Of a stretch of DNA of 64,000 nucleotides, positions 8,127 through 16,758 are shown one piece after another (position 1 is the first letter of the stretch; each line of letters opens with the position of its first letter). Source of the DNA: Dyadobacter sp. CY326 (GTDB lineage Bacteria > Bacteroidota > Bacteroidia > Cytophagales > Spirosomataceae); contig NZ_JAJUXI010000004.1 in assembly GCF_021390515.1 (NCBI RefSeq), positions 310,001 to 374,000 on the forward strand. Direction: 5' to 3'. The notes beneath the pieces are model-generated. The model saw nothing but the letters and a program-made list of their open reading frames with translations. It made no database searches and was not told the origin of the DNA. Position numbers and translations under genes: made by a program.

Positions 8127-11100
8127 ATGGATGTTCTCTATCGGATCAGTGGCCTGGGTCGGCTTTCAGTCTTGCTTGTTGCTATATTTTTTTTCTCCAT
8201 TCAAATTTCCGCTTTTTCAAAACCGACGTCCATCGCGGATATCGAGGTGAAAGGTGTTGTGAAAAGCGCAACTGGTGAAGTGCTCATCGGGTCCACCATT
8301 CGGGTAAAAGGCACTCAAAAAGGGACGGTTACCAATGAAAAAGGTGAATTCGCTCTGCAAGGCGTCAACGAGGGAGCCACATTGGTCGTGAGCATGATCG
8401 GATTTTTACCAAAAGAAATAAAGGCTGCAAAAAGCGTTTCGATAGAGCTTGCGGAAGATGCAGTTGGATTACAGGATGTGGTTGTGACTGGTTTTCAGCA
8501 GATTGATAAAAATAAATTCACAGGCTCCGCAGTAACATTAAAAACAGATGACGTCAAAATAGATGGTTTGCCGGACGTAAGCCGCATGCTGGAAGGTCGT
8601 GCAGCCGGTGTTTCTGTTCAAAATGTGTCCGGGACTTTTGGTGCTGCGCCCAAGGTGCGGATCCGCGGCGCAACTTCTTTAAATGGTGATAATAAGCCAC
8701 TTTGGGTTATTGACGGAGTTGTGCAGGAAGACATTGTCAACATTTCCAATGATCAGCTTTCGAGCGGTGATCCCACAACATTGCTCGGATCTGCCGTGGC
8801 TGGGCTAAACCCGAATGATATTGAGACATTTGACATTCTGAAAGACGCGGCCGCCGCTGCGCTTTATGGCGCTCGCGCCATGAATGGTGTGATTGTCATT
8901 ACAACGAAAAAAGGAAAAAGCGGAAAGCCTGTAATCACTTATTCGGGCAATTTCAGCACGCAGCTGACGCCTAGTTACAGGAATTTCAATATCATGAACT
9001 CGGCCGAGCAAATGTCCGTCCTGGGCGAGCTTGAACGCAAGGGCTATCTTACTTCAAGTGTGCTTTCAAAGCCTGATTATGGCGTTTATGGCAAATATTA
9101 CAACGCACTTACCGGTGACGATCAGGGCAATTTTCCTTTGGAAAACACAACTGAGACAAAGCGCAACTTCCTACTCGGATATGCAAGGGCCAACACGGAC
9201 TGGTTCGACGTCCTTTTCAAGCAAAACTTCATCCAGGAACATTCCGTAAGCGTTTCTTTCGGAACGGACAAGTCACAATCATATGTGTCAACAAGTTATT
9301 TGGACGACAATGGCTGGACGATTGCGGATAAGGTGAAGCGTTACACATTAAACTTTAAAAACAATTATCAGCTTTCCGACAAAATCAGCATTGGTTTGCT
9401 CACGCTTGCTTCCGTAAGAAGGCAGGACGCGCCTGGATCTCTTAGCAGAAGAAGCAACCCGGTTGAAGGCAAGTTTGACAGGGATTTCGATATCAATCCA
9501 TTCAGTTATGCGCTCAATACAAGCCGCACTTTGACTGCTTATGATGAGAACGGAAATCTCGAATTTTTCAGGAGAAATTTCGCGCCATTCAACATTGTGT
9601 CTGAGCTTGCGAACAACCGCATTAAGCTGAATTTGGCCGATATCAAATTGCAGGGAAACTTGTCATATAAGATCACAGACCACATTACATATGATTTTCT
9701 TGGTGCATTGCGATACATTCAAACCGGCCGCGAGCACATTATCACAGAGAACTCGAACATGGCCAATGCGTATCGCGCCGCCGATAATTCGACGATCGCG
9801 CTTGCGAACAAATATCTTTACACAGATCCGGACGTGCCGAATGCATATCCGGTCGTTGTGCTTCCGAGCGGAGGTTTTTACAACACCAATGAGGACCAAT
9901 TACTATTCTACAACGTCCGTAACAATTTCAGGTTTAACCAAAAGTTCAATGAACGGCATGCGGTGGATCTGCTTGTAGGACAGGAGATTAAATACACCAA
10001 CAGGCAGAATTCCAACAACACGGGATATGGCTATCAATATGAACAGGGCGGGACACCGTTTGTAGATTACCGTATTTTGAAACAAACCATTGAAGCCAAT
10101 TTTCCGTATTACGGAATGCGCATGGACTATGAGCGTTTTGCTGCGTTTTATGGAAGCGCAGGCTACACATTGGATGATAAATACAACTTTACAGGATACA
10201 TCCGTTACGATGGGTCCAATGGTTTTGGTAAATCCGCCATCGCACGCTGGCTTCCGACGTATACAATTGCCGGGTCCTGGAATTTTGATCGCGAGGAATT
10301 CGTGAAACGATTTAAATGGTTGAGCATGGGTCGTTTACGTGCAAGTTACGGATTGTCTGCCGACACGGGCCCGGCGACCAATTCGGCTGCATTGTTTCAA
10401 AGCATTATTACCAAAAGGCCGTTTGGCGATGAAAAAGAATCGGCCATTCAGCTGACTTCACTCGAAAATACGGAGCTAACCTGGGAGAAACTTTACAGCG
10501 GAAATGTGGGACTTGACCTCGGATTTTTTGCAAACCGCATTAACCTGAGCGTGGATGGTTACATTAGAAACAGCTTCGATTTGATTGACGAAATCAAAAC
10601 GTCGGGCATCGGCGGGCAGATTTATAAAGTTGCCAATTATGCTGATATGGAATCTTACGGCGTCGATTTCTCTGTGGATGGTGTTTTGTTTAAAAATAAA
10701 GACTGGGACCTGCGCTCGCGTGTGACCGTCGGTTATGCGCAGACACGCATTACAAGTGTCGACAACAGTCCGGGGATTTTCGATTTGGTAAAAGCAGAAG
10801 GTGCCAATGTGCAAGGCAGGCCCGTGCGAAGCTTATTTTCAATCAAATACAACTCAATCAATCCTGAAACCGGGGTGCCTGTTTTCTTGAATGAGACCGG
10901 TGAACAAAGCTCAGACGTTTATTTGCAGGATCAGAATGTGGCTTATCTCCAATATGAAGGGCCGGTCGATCCGCCTATAACCGGAGGTTTCAATAATACA
11001 TTGACCTATAAAAACCTGTCGCTGAACGTCTTTTTGACTTATCAAGCTGGCAACAAAATCCGTTTGAATCCTTTGTATAAAAGCGGATTTAGTGATCTGG

Positions 11101-11483
11101 ATGCCATGCCGCGCGAATTTCTGGATCGCTGGGTGATGTCGGGTGATGAAGATTTGACAAGAGTTCCTACAATCAGTGACCAGCTTCAACTGCAATATCT
11201 GGCGGGAACATATCCATATAATGTCTACAATTATTCAACGGAACGCGTGGCCAAAGGCGATTTTGTCCGGCTCAAATCCGTTTCGCTTGCTTACAAAGTG
11301 CCTTTGGTAATTGCCTCAAAATATGGTTTTAAGGGTGCAAGCATTCAATTGTCTTCCATCAATCCATGGCTGATTTATGCGGATAAGAAATTAAAAGGGC
11401 AGGACCCGGAATTTTTTAACTCAGGCGGAGTAGCGCAGCCCATTCAGAAGCAATTTACCGTGGCTTTAAAGTTGACATTATAA
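8127..11483 (+). CDS. SusC/RagA family TonB-linked outer membrane protein
   Basis: A 1118-residue TonB-dependent transporter. After an N-terminal hydrophobic export segment (about residues 12-30) comes a carboxypeptidase-D-regulatory-like domain (about 40-115: VKGVVKSATGEVLIGSTIRV). A plug domain follows with LQDVVVTGFQQ, GRAAGVSVQ, KVRIRGATSLNG and LWVIDGVVQED, ending at ALYGARAMNGVIVITTKKGK, and then a 22-strand-type barrel. It should form the outer-membrane channel of a SusC/SusD pair, powered by TonB. It heads an operon with SusD 37 bp downstream and two lipoproteins. No anti-sigma/ECF pair precedes it, and the 292-bp upstream gap holds no recognisable promoter or riboswitch. The substrate is unknown. 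Confidence 0.95.
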   Translation: MDVLYRISGLGRLSVLLVAIFFFSIQISAFSKPTSIADIEVKGVVKSATGEVLIGSTIRVKGTQKGTVTNEKGEFALQGVNEGATLVVSMIGFLPKEIKAAKSVSIELAEDAVGLQDVVVTGFQQIDKNKFTGSAVTLKTDDVKIDGLPDVSRMLEGRAAGVSVQNVSGTFGAAPKVRIRGATSLNGDNKPLWVIDGVVQEDIVNISNDQLSSGDPTTLLGSAVAGLNPNDIETFDILKDAAAAALYGARAMNGVIVITTKKGKSGKPVITYSGNFSTQLTPSYRNFNIMNSAEQMSVLGELERKGYLTSSVLSKPDYGVYGKYYNALTGDDQGNFPLENTTETKRNFLLGYARANTDWFDVLFKQNFIQEHSVSVSFGTDKSQSYVSTSYLDDNGWTIADKVKRYTLNFKNNYQLSDKISIGLLTLASVRRQDAPGSLSRRSNPVEGKFDRDFDINPFSYALNTSRTLTAYDENGNLEFFRRNFAPFNIVSELANNRIKLNLADIKLQGNLSYKITDHITYDFLGALRYIQTGREHIITENSNMANAYRAADNSTIALANKYLYTDPDVPNAYPVVVLPSGGFYNTNEDQLLFYNVRNNFRFNQKFNERHAVDLLVGQEIKYTNRQNSNNTGYGYQYEQGGTPFVDYRILKQTIEANFPYYGMRMDYERFAAFYGSAGYTLDDKYNFTGYIRYDGSNGFGKSAIARWLPTYTIAGSWNFDREEFVKRFKWLSMGRLRASYGLSADTGPATNSAALFQSIITKRPFGDEKESAIQLTSLENTELTWEKLYSGNVGLDLGFFANRINLSVDGYIRNSFDLIDEIKTSGIGGQIYKVANYADMESYGVDFSVDGVLFKNKDWDLRSRVTVGYAQTRITSVDNSPGIFDLVKAEGANVQGRPVRSLFSIKYNSINPETGVPVFLNETGEQSSDVYLQDQNVAYLQYEGPVDPPITGGFNNTLTYKNLSLNVFLTYQAGNKIRLNPLYKSGFSDLDAMPREFLDRWVMSGDEDLTRVPTISDQLQLQYLAGTYPYNVYNYSTERVAKGDFVRLKSVSLAYKVPLVIASKYGFKGASIQLSSINPWLIYADKKLKGQDPEFFNSGGVAQPIQKQFTVALKLTL

Positions 11484-11520
11484 TCGTGAAGTTGGGATTG
11501 GATGATTTTAAAATTTTGAT

Positions 11521-12990
11521 ATGAATAAGACGAAATTGTATAAGCAGATTTTACTCGTCCTGCCGATTTTAGTGCTCACGGGCTGCGAAGAGTTTCTTTC
11601 GACAGAGCCGGACAGCACGCGGGCAACGATTAACACGCCGAAGCAGGTTTCGCAGTTGCTTACAACTGCTTATCCACAAGGAGGTTATGTTGTTTTTGCA
11701 GAATCAATGAGCGATAATGCAGATGACAAAGGGCGCGGTCAGGATGACAAAACCAATCGCGGATCATATCTCTTTGAGGAAGTGGAAGCGACTGTCGACG
11801 AGCAGGATTCTCCGGATCAATATTGGGCGGAATGTTACCGCGCAGTCTCCGTTGCGAACCAGGCGTTGGACATTATCAGTAAATCCTCAGATCCTTCGAA
11901 ATACACGGCGCAACGCGGTGAGGCGCTGGTTGCACGTGCATATGCGCATTTTATGCTCGTGAGCTTTTTTAGCAAATTCTACGATCCGCAGCAGCCAAAC
12001 ACCGATCCGGGCATTCCTTATGTTACAGAACCTGAGACGGTTGTCCTGAAAAAATACGACCGCGAAACGGTTGCAAGCGTCTATCAAAAGATTGAGCAGG
12101 ATTTACTCGAAGGCTTGCCATTGATTAGCGACGGATCTTACACCGTGCCCAAATATCACTTCAACCGCGCCGCGGCAAATGCTTTCGCCAGTCGTTTTTA
12201 TCTGGTTAAAAGGGATTATGCCAAAGTCCTGCAATATGCAAATGCCGTTTTTCAAGGCAATTTTGCGGATAATTTGCGGCCATGGAACACAACTTATTCA
12301 AGCCTTTCGCCACAGGAGTTAAATAATGTTTATTCACGGGCGAATCAGAATGCGAACCTGATGCTTGTGGAAACCGCTTCCTGGGTTGGAAGATATGTTG
12401 CAACATATCGCTATGGGATGAATTATTCCAAATGGCGGGAAATTTCGGCGGCCGAATCAATTATCAATGGCGGGGCGAGCTGGGCTTATCCTTTGTACAC
12501 GCAGGGTGATAATAACTATCTCATTCCCAAGCTGAATGAATATTTTGTTAGAGAGTCTGTCAATGCTGAAATCGGGGTTGGTTATGTTATGCTGCCTATT
12601 TTTACGGCAGAGGAAGTGCTGTTTAACAGGGCAGAGGCGAATGCTTATCTGGGAAATACAGCCGCGGCATTGGCTGACATCAATGTTTTTGTGAGTAAAC
12701 GTGTTGACAATTACAAAGCATCGACGCACACCGTAAATGCTGCGAGCATCAGAAGATATTTTGGCACGAGCAACCTGAGAGATGGTATTATCAACACGCT
12801 TCTAGCTTTCAGGAGAATCGAATTTGTGCAGGAAGGCATGCGTTGGTTTGATATGCAGCGCTATGCCATTCCCGTTACGCACGAGACGGTTTCCGGAAGC
12901 GCGATCACTGTTCCGGCGACAGATCCCAAACGCGTTTTACAAATTCCGCAGTCCGCAACATTGGCAGGAATAGCGCAAAATCCACGTTGA
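11521..12990 (+). CDS. SusD/RagB family nutrient-binding outer membrane lipoprotein
   Basis: A 489-residue lipoprotein with a signal peptide ending in lipobox LTGC (Cys22). The helical TPR-like SusD fold is recognisable from YRAVSVANQALDII, GEALVARAYAHFMLVSFF, the proline-rich GIPYVTEPE and the C-terminal GMRWFDMQRYAIPV followed by RVLQIPQ. SusD forms the lid of the SusC channel and captures ligand at the cell surface. The gap from susC is 37 bp and to the metallohydrolase 18 bp, consistent with one transcript. Residues set ligand specificity in this family, but I cannot infer the ligand from sequence alone. Confidence 0.95.
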   Translation: MNKTKLYKQILLVLPILVLTGCEEFLSTEPDSTRATINTPKQVSQLLTTAYPQGGYVVFAESMSDNADDKGRGQDDKTNRGSYLFEEVEATVDEQDSPDQYWAECYRAVSVANQALDIISKSSDPSKYTAQRGEALVARAYAHFMLVSFFSKFYDPQQPNTDPGIPYVTEPETVVLKKYDRETVASVYQKIEQDLLEGLPLISDGSYTVPKYHFNRAAANAFASRFYLVKRDYAKVLQYANAVFQGNFADNLRPWNTTYSSLSPQELNNVYSRANQNANLMLVETASWVGRYVATYRYGMNYSKWREISAAESIINGGASWAYPLYTQGDNNYLIPKLNEYFVRESVNAEIGVGYVMLPIFTAEEVLFNRAEANAYLGNTAAALADINVFVSKRVDNYKASTHTVNAASIRRYFGTSNLRDGIINTLLAFRRIEFVQEGMRWFDMQRYAIPVTHETVSGSAITVPATDPKRVLQIPQSATLAGIAQNPR

Positions 12991-13008
12991 TATTTTAATG
13001 TAAAATAT

Positions 13009-13935
13009 ATGATAACCAAACAATTACACAAACTTTTCTTCATGGCACTCATAATGAGTGTGAGCCTGGGCGCATGCAAGGAAGAGGAAATAGGAGAGGT
13101 GGAAAACATCCCCGGCCTGGGCGGTGATGACTGGGAACAGGGGCCGATTGATAAATGGATCAAGGATAGTCTTGTTACGCCCTACAACATTTCGGCAAAA
13201 TACAAATGGGACCAATTCGAGTTTGGAAATATTACCAAAACGCTTGTTCCACCCGATGAAGCGCAGGTGATTCCGCTGCTGAGCACCATCAAAACGGCCT
13301 GGACGGTTCCTTACATTCAGGAAGCTGGCAAGGTGTTTTTTAACAAATATTCGCCCAAATTCTTTGTTTTGTCCGGCAGTAACGAATACAATGCGGAGGG
13401 CTCCATTGTATTAGGAACTGCGGAAGGTGGCCGCAAAGTGGTTTTACTGGGGGTGAATCAGTTCAAAATAAAGGGCATGGCTGGTTACAATGCTGCTCGC
13501 GACACAGCATTCGTAAAAGATCGTTTCTTGCACACAATTCACCACGAATTTGGGCACATTTTACACCAAACCGTACTTTATCCGGTTGAATACAAGAACA
13601 TTACCAAGTCGCTTTATCAAGGCGGAAACTGGATCAACTGGTCCGATGAGGACGCGCGTCGGGATGGTTTTATCACTGCTTACAGCTCGCTCAACTTTGA
13701 CGAGGATTTTGTAGAAATGATCGCAATGATGCTGACAGAAGGCAAGGCAGGTTTTGACAAAATCGTCAACTCCATTCCGGAAGGAACCAGCCCGAGAGGA
13801 ACGACCAAAGCGGAGGCACAGTCATTTTTAAGACAGAAGGAGGCCATCGTGGTCGCATATTACAAAAACACCTGGAACATTGAATTTTACAGCCTGCAGA
13901 AAAGAGTTAGGGGATCAATGAACAAGCTATTTTAA
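13009..13935 (+). CDS. Substrate import-associated zinc metallohydrolase lipoprotein
   Basis: A 308-residue lipoprotein (lipobox LGAC, Cys23) with a zinc-binding HExxH motif, HEFGH at residues 179-183. A downstream acidic segment DEDFVEM (231-237) sits where gluzincin-type peptidases place their third ligand. This matches the lipoproteins found beside SusC/SusD pairs (the putative zinc-binding metallopeptidase family). It is expected on the outer membrane facing the surface or periplasm, where it would cut the substrate so the adjacent SusC/SusD can import it. The peptidase class follows from the motif. That the substrate is a peptide is inference, since no member known to me has a defined substrate. 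Confidence 0.88.
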   Translation: MITKQLHKLFFMALIMSVSLGACKEEEIGEVENIPGLGGDDWEQGPIDKWIKDSLVTPYNISAKYKWDQFEFGNITKTLVPPDEAQVIPLLSTIKTAWTVPYIQEAGKVFFNKYSPKFFVLSGSNEYNAEGSIVLGTAEGGRKVVLLGVNQFKIKGMAGYNAARDTAFVKDRFLHTIHHEFGHILHQTVLYPVEYKNITKSLYQGGNWINWSDEDARRDGFITAYSSLNFDEDFVEMIAMMLTEGKAGFDKIVNSIPEGTSPRGTTKAEAQSFLRQKEAIVVAYYKNTWNIEFYSLQKRVRGSMNKLF

Positions 13936-13957
13936 CTGATTTACAAATAATTTAGGG

Positions 13958-15265
13958 ATGAAAAAATCCATTATATATCTGCTGTTTTCAACGGTTTTTC
14001 TTTTGTCGTGCGAAAGCAATGATGACACTGTTTTTGAGGAATCTGCGGACGCAAGGTTGAATGCAGCGATCGCATCTTACGAAAAACAGCTCGTTGAAGC
14101 GCCTTATGGCTGGAATGCGGTGATTTATCCGGGAGGCGGTGGTTCATACGGTTTTTATTTCAAATTCGATGATAAAAACCGCGTCACCATGTATTCCGAT
14201 TTTTCCGAAGAATCGGCGGCGAAGTCGAAGGAAAGCAGTTACAGGTTGAAGGCCATGCAAACGCCTGCTTTGATTTTTGACACGTATTCTTATTTGCACA
14301 TTTTGTCCGATCCTGACAATGAAGTCAATGGCGGTAATCTTGGTGAAGGTCTGTCATCGGATTTTGAGTTCAGCATTTTTCCCGATTCGGTCAAAACGGA
14401 ATCAATGACCCTTGTTGGTAGAAAAAATCAAAGCCGTCTGGTGCTGACCAAGGCGACTCAGGCGCAGGCAGCGTCTTACACGGCAGGAAATTTGTCAAAG
14501 GGCGTTCTGTTTAACAATGTTACCAAGTATCAGGCTTATTTCAAGCGCGTTACGTTTGGCAATGTGACTTACGAAATCACTCTGAGCCCTAAAACACGGA
14601 CCATTAAATTGACCTGGCTCGACGGGAGCACACCCAAAACTTTCACGACGAATTATTACTTTACAGAGACTGGCGTGTCATTCACCTCACCGCTGGTCAA
14701 CGGCTCACAGACAATTACTGGATTTACCAATGTTATCTGGAATGCATCCACGGCACAAGTTGGCATCACCGCAAATGGTGTTAAGAGCACAGTTGTGAGC
14801 GCAATCAAGCCTTTGTCAGTGGATCTGGCAGCTTCGAGAAGATGGTGGCAAACACCAATTGAATCCGGCACTTATTGGAGTTCCGCGGATGGCTTTCACG
14901 TTAACGGCGTTGACGACGCATTTGGCGTGGCGGATTTGAAATTTGGAACTGAAGTGTTTTACTCCTACATCTATCAGCCAGGACTGAATAGTGAATACGA
15001 TCTTTTTGGGCCGTTATTTTATGAAAATAATGCGGTTGACTTTAAATATGGCCACGCCCCGGGGCCGCCTAGATTTACCAGTGATGGCAGAGCTATTTTT
15101 GAATATGTTGGCACATTCGGGGCTGTTCCAACCACAGGGCCTGTTGTTCAAACTGCGAATTTGCTTTTTGAACCAACTGGATATTATCTCATCCAGACTT
15201 CGGAAACGACATATGATATGGTGAGCGCGAAGGATGCCAAATCGTGGATCAGCTGGAAATTATAG
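13958..15265 (+). CDS. DUF4302 domain lipoprotein
   Basis: A 435-residue lipoprotein (lipobox LLSC, Cys18). The N-terminal region has the DUF4302 pattern: LNAAIASYEKQLVEAPYGWN, then IYPGGGGSYGFYFKF and VTMYSDF. It is the last gene of the SusC-SusD-metallohydrolase operon, 22 bp after the peptidase gene, and ends at a very strong terminator. DUF4302 proteins recur in exactly this setting, so it is probably a surface-exposed accessory that binds or presents substrate. No enzymatic motif is visible. Function is unknown. Confidence 0.85.
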   Translation: MKKSIIYLLFSTVFLLSCESNDDTVFEESADARLNAAIASYEKQLVEAPYGWNAVIYPGGGGSYGFYFKFDDKNRVTMYSDFSEESAAKSKESSYRLKAMQTPALIFDTYSYLHILSDPDNEVNGGNLGEGLSSDFEFSIFPDSVKTESMTLVGRKNQSRLVLTKATQAQAASYTAGNLSKGVLFNNVTKYQAYFKRVTFGNVTYEITLSPKTRTIKLTWLDGSTPKTFTTNYYFTETGVSFTSPLVNGSQTITGFTNVIWNASTAQVGITANGVKSTVVSAIKPLSVDLAASRRWWQTPIESGTYWSSADGFHVNGVDDAFGVADLKFGTEVFYSYIYQPGLNSEYDLFGPLFYENNAVDFKYGHAPGPPRFTSDGRAIFEYVGTFGAVPTTGPVVQTANLLFEPTGYYLIQTSETTYDMVSAKDAKSWISWKL

Positions 15266-15297
15266 CAAGCAATAATTAAGATTTTCAAGATATTTTT

Positions 15298-15337
15298 AAG
15301 CAAGAAAGACACTTTTCAGAGAGTGTCTTTCTTGCTT
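15298..15337. terminator. Bidirectional terminator between two SusC/SusD operons
   Basis: A perfect 16-bp inverted repeat (15298-15313 with 15322-15337, starting AAGCAAGAAAGACACT) around an 8-nt loop. It lies between the converging DUF4302 gene (+) and SusD gene (-). This is the strongest hairpin in the window. Confidence 0.9.
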
Positions 15338-15355
15338 AATAGGAAACCATGATCC

Positions 15356-16729
15356 TTAATTGTAACCCTCATTCTGAACAAGTTGCTTGTTTACATCAAT
15401 CTCGCGTTGCGGGATTGGCAGAATGAGCCTTGGTGAATTGTAAGGCAACGTGCCCACATTCAGCTTGTTGCGTCTCAGGTCGTGGAGCGTATGGCCTTCA
15501 AAAGCGAGTTCAAGATGACGCTCTTTCAGGATCGACGCGAGCGTCAATGTTGTTGCCGCCTTCAAGCCTGCGCGAACGCGAATCTTGTTGATATCGGCCA
15601 ATGGCGTGGCACCCACAACTGTTCCCAAACGGAAATTTGTTTCTGCACGTGTGAGATACATTTCAGCCGATCTGAAAATCAGCACATTGCCATAATTATC
15701 AAGATGTTTTTGCGTAAATGTGTTATTCGTGCTGACAAAATAATCGCCCCGCACATCGCCGGCTTCATAGAGACTTCTGTGCTTCGCTGTTACACGGATA
15801 TCACCGCGTCCTGCCGTTCCCGGAATGTCGTCAATTGTAGTTCCAAAGAATGTATTCATATCATTAACCCCATCCTGCTGCGTCACGATCATGGAGAAAA
15901 TATATTCCTCAGGATTGGCGCCGCCATTGTTCAGGAATGTGAAAAACAAAGATTCAAAATCCTCAACCAGGGGAAATTCACCTGATTCAATCACTTCATT
16001 GGCCTCGTCCCTTGCAGCCGCAAAGTTCGATTGCATGAGGTAAACCCGCGATAATTGTGCTGCGGCGGCATATTTGTTCGCATAATTTGTATTTGATTCC
16101 GGCAAAAGCGCTTTTGCCGATTTCAGATCATCCAAAACCTGCGCATAAACTTCGGCAACCGAATTCCTGGCTTTTTTATCAGCATCTGTCACGACACGGG
16201 TGGGCGTTAAAACAAGCGGAACGCCTGGATTTTGTGCATTATCGCCGTCTCCCCAAGTTTTGGCATACAACTTAACAAGTTCAAAAAACAACGAACCGCG
16301 AATGAATTTTGCTTCACCTTCAATGCGTTCGCGCTTATCTTCATCAACAATATCAAGGGCCGAAAGCACATTGTTGCACCGATTGATCGTCACATAAGAG
16401 TCGCGCCAGGTGGCCAGTGCGGTCGCATTGGCGGTTGTGATTTGCTTGTTATACATTTCCAAAAGATTCTGAAAGGTCCCGCCGAAACCAAGCTCATCGC
16501 TGTTTCCAAGTAATTCGGACGAATATTGGAATGCGCCGCCATAAACATCAATGTCCTGCAAGCCGTCATATGCACCAATGAGCGTCACTTCCACATCGCG
16601 CGAAGTGGTTAATGCGGCTTCTTCATCGATACTTTGCGTGGGCGAAACATCCAGTTTGCTTGCGCAACCATTTATTAACATGAGCCCTGCGGACAGCGCA
16701 AGGGAATATATATAGGTTTTCCTTTTCAT
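15356..16729 (-). CDS. SusD/RagB family outer membrane lipoprotein (second pair)
   Basis: A 457-residue SusD homolog with lipobox INGC (Cys22 from the chosen start). Recognisable SusD segments are LIGAYDGLQD, INRCNNVLSALDIVDEDK, GEAKFIRGSLFFELVKLYA, GVPLVLTPT, YLTRAETNFRLG, ILKERHLELAFEGHTLHDL and the C-terminal RLILPIPQREIDVN. I use the ATG at 16729 (MKRKTY...) because the preceding seven codons are not part of a normal signal peptide. It follows its SusC by 29 bp. There is no glycosidase or peptidase beside the pair, so the substrate cannot be inferred. Confidence 0.93.
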   Translation of the reverse strand: MKRKTYIYSLALSAGLMLINGCASKLDVSPTQSIDEEAALTTSRDVEVTLIGAYDGLQDIDVYGGAFQYSSELLGNSDELGFGGTFQNLLEMYNKQITTANATALATWRDSYVTINRCNNVLSALDIVDEDKRERIEGEAKFIRGSLFFELVKLYAKTWGDGDNAQNPGVPLVLTPTRVVTDADKKARNSVAEVYAQVLDDLKSAKALLPESNTNYANKYAAAAQLSRVYLMQSNFAAARDEANEVIESGEFPLVEDFESLFFTFLNNGGANPEEYIFSMIVTQQDGVNDMNTFFGTTIDDIPGTAGRGDIRVTAKHRSLYEAGDVRGDYFVSTNNTFTQKHLDNYGNVLIFRSAEMYLTRAETNFRLGTVVGATPLADINKIRVRAGLKAATTLTLASILKERHLELAFEGHTLHDLRRNKLNVGTLPYNSPRLILPIPQREIDVNKQLVQNEGYN

Positions 16730-16758
16730 AATGATCATAATTAATAGCAAAAGAGCTT

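Noticed and set aside
15482..15985. 167-codon plus-strand ORF
   Set aside because: It lies antisense within the second SusD gene, which is well supported, and is Cys/His-rich in a random-looking way.
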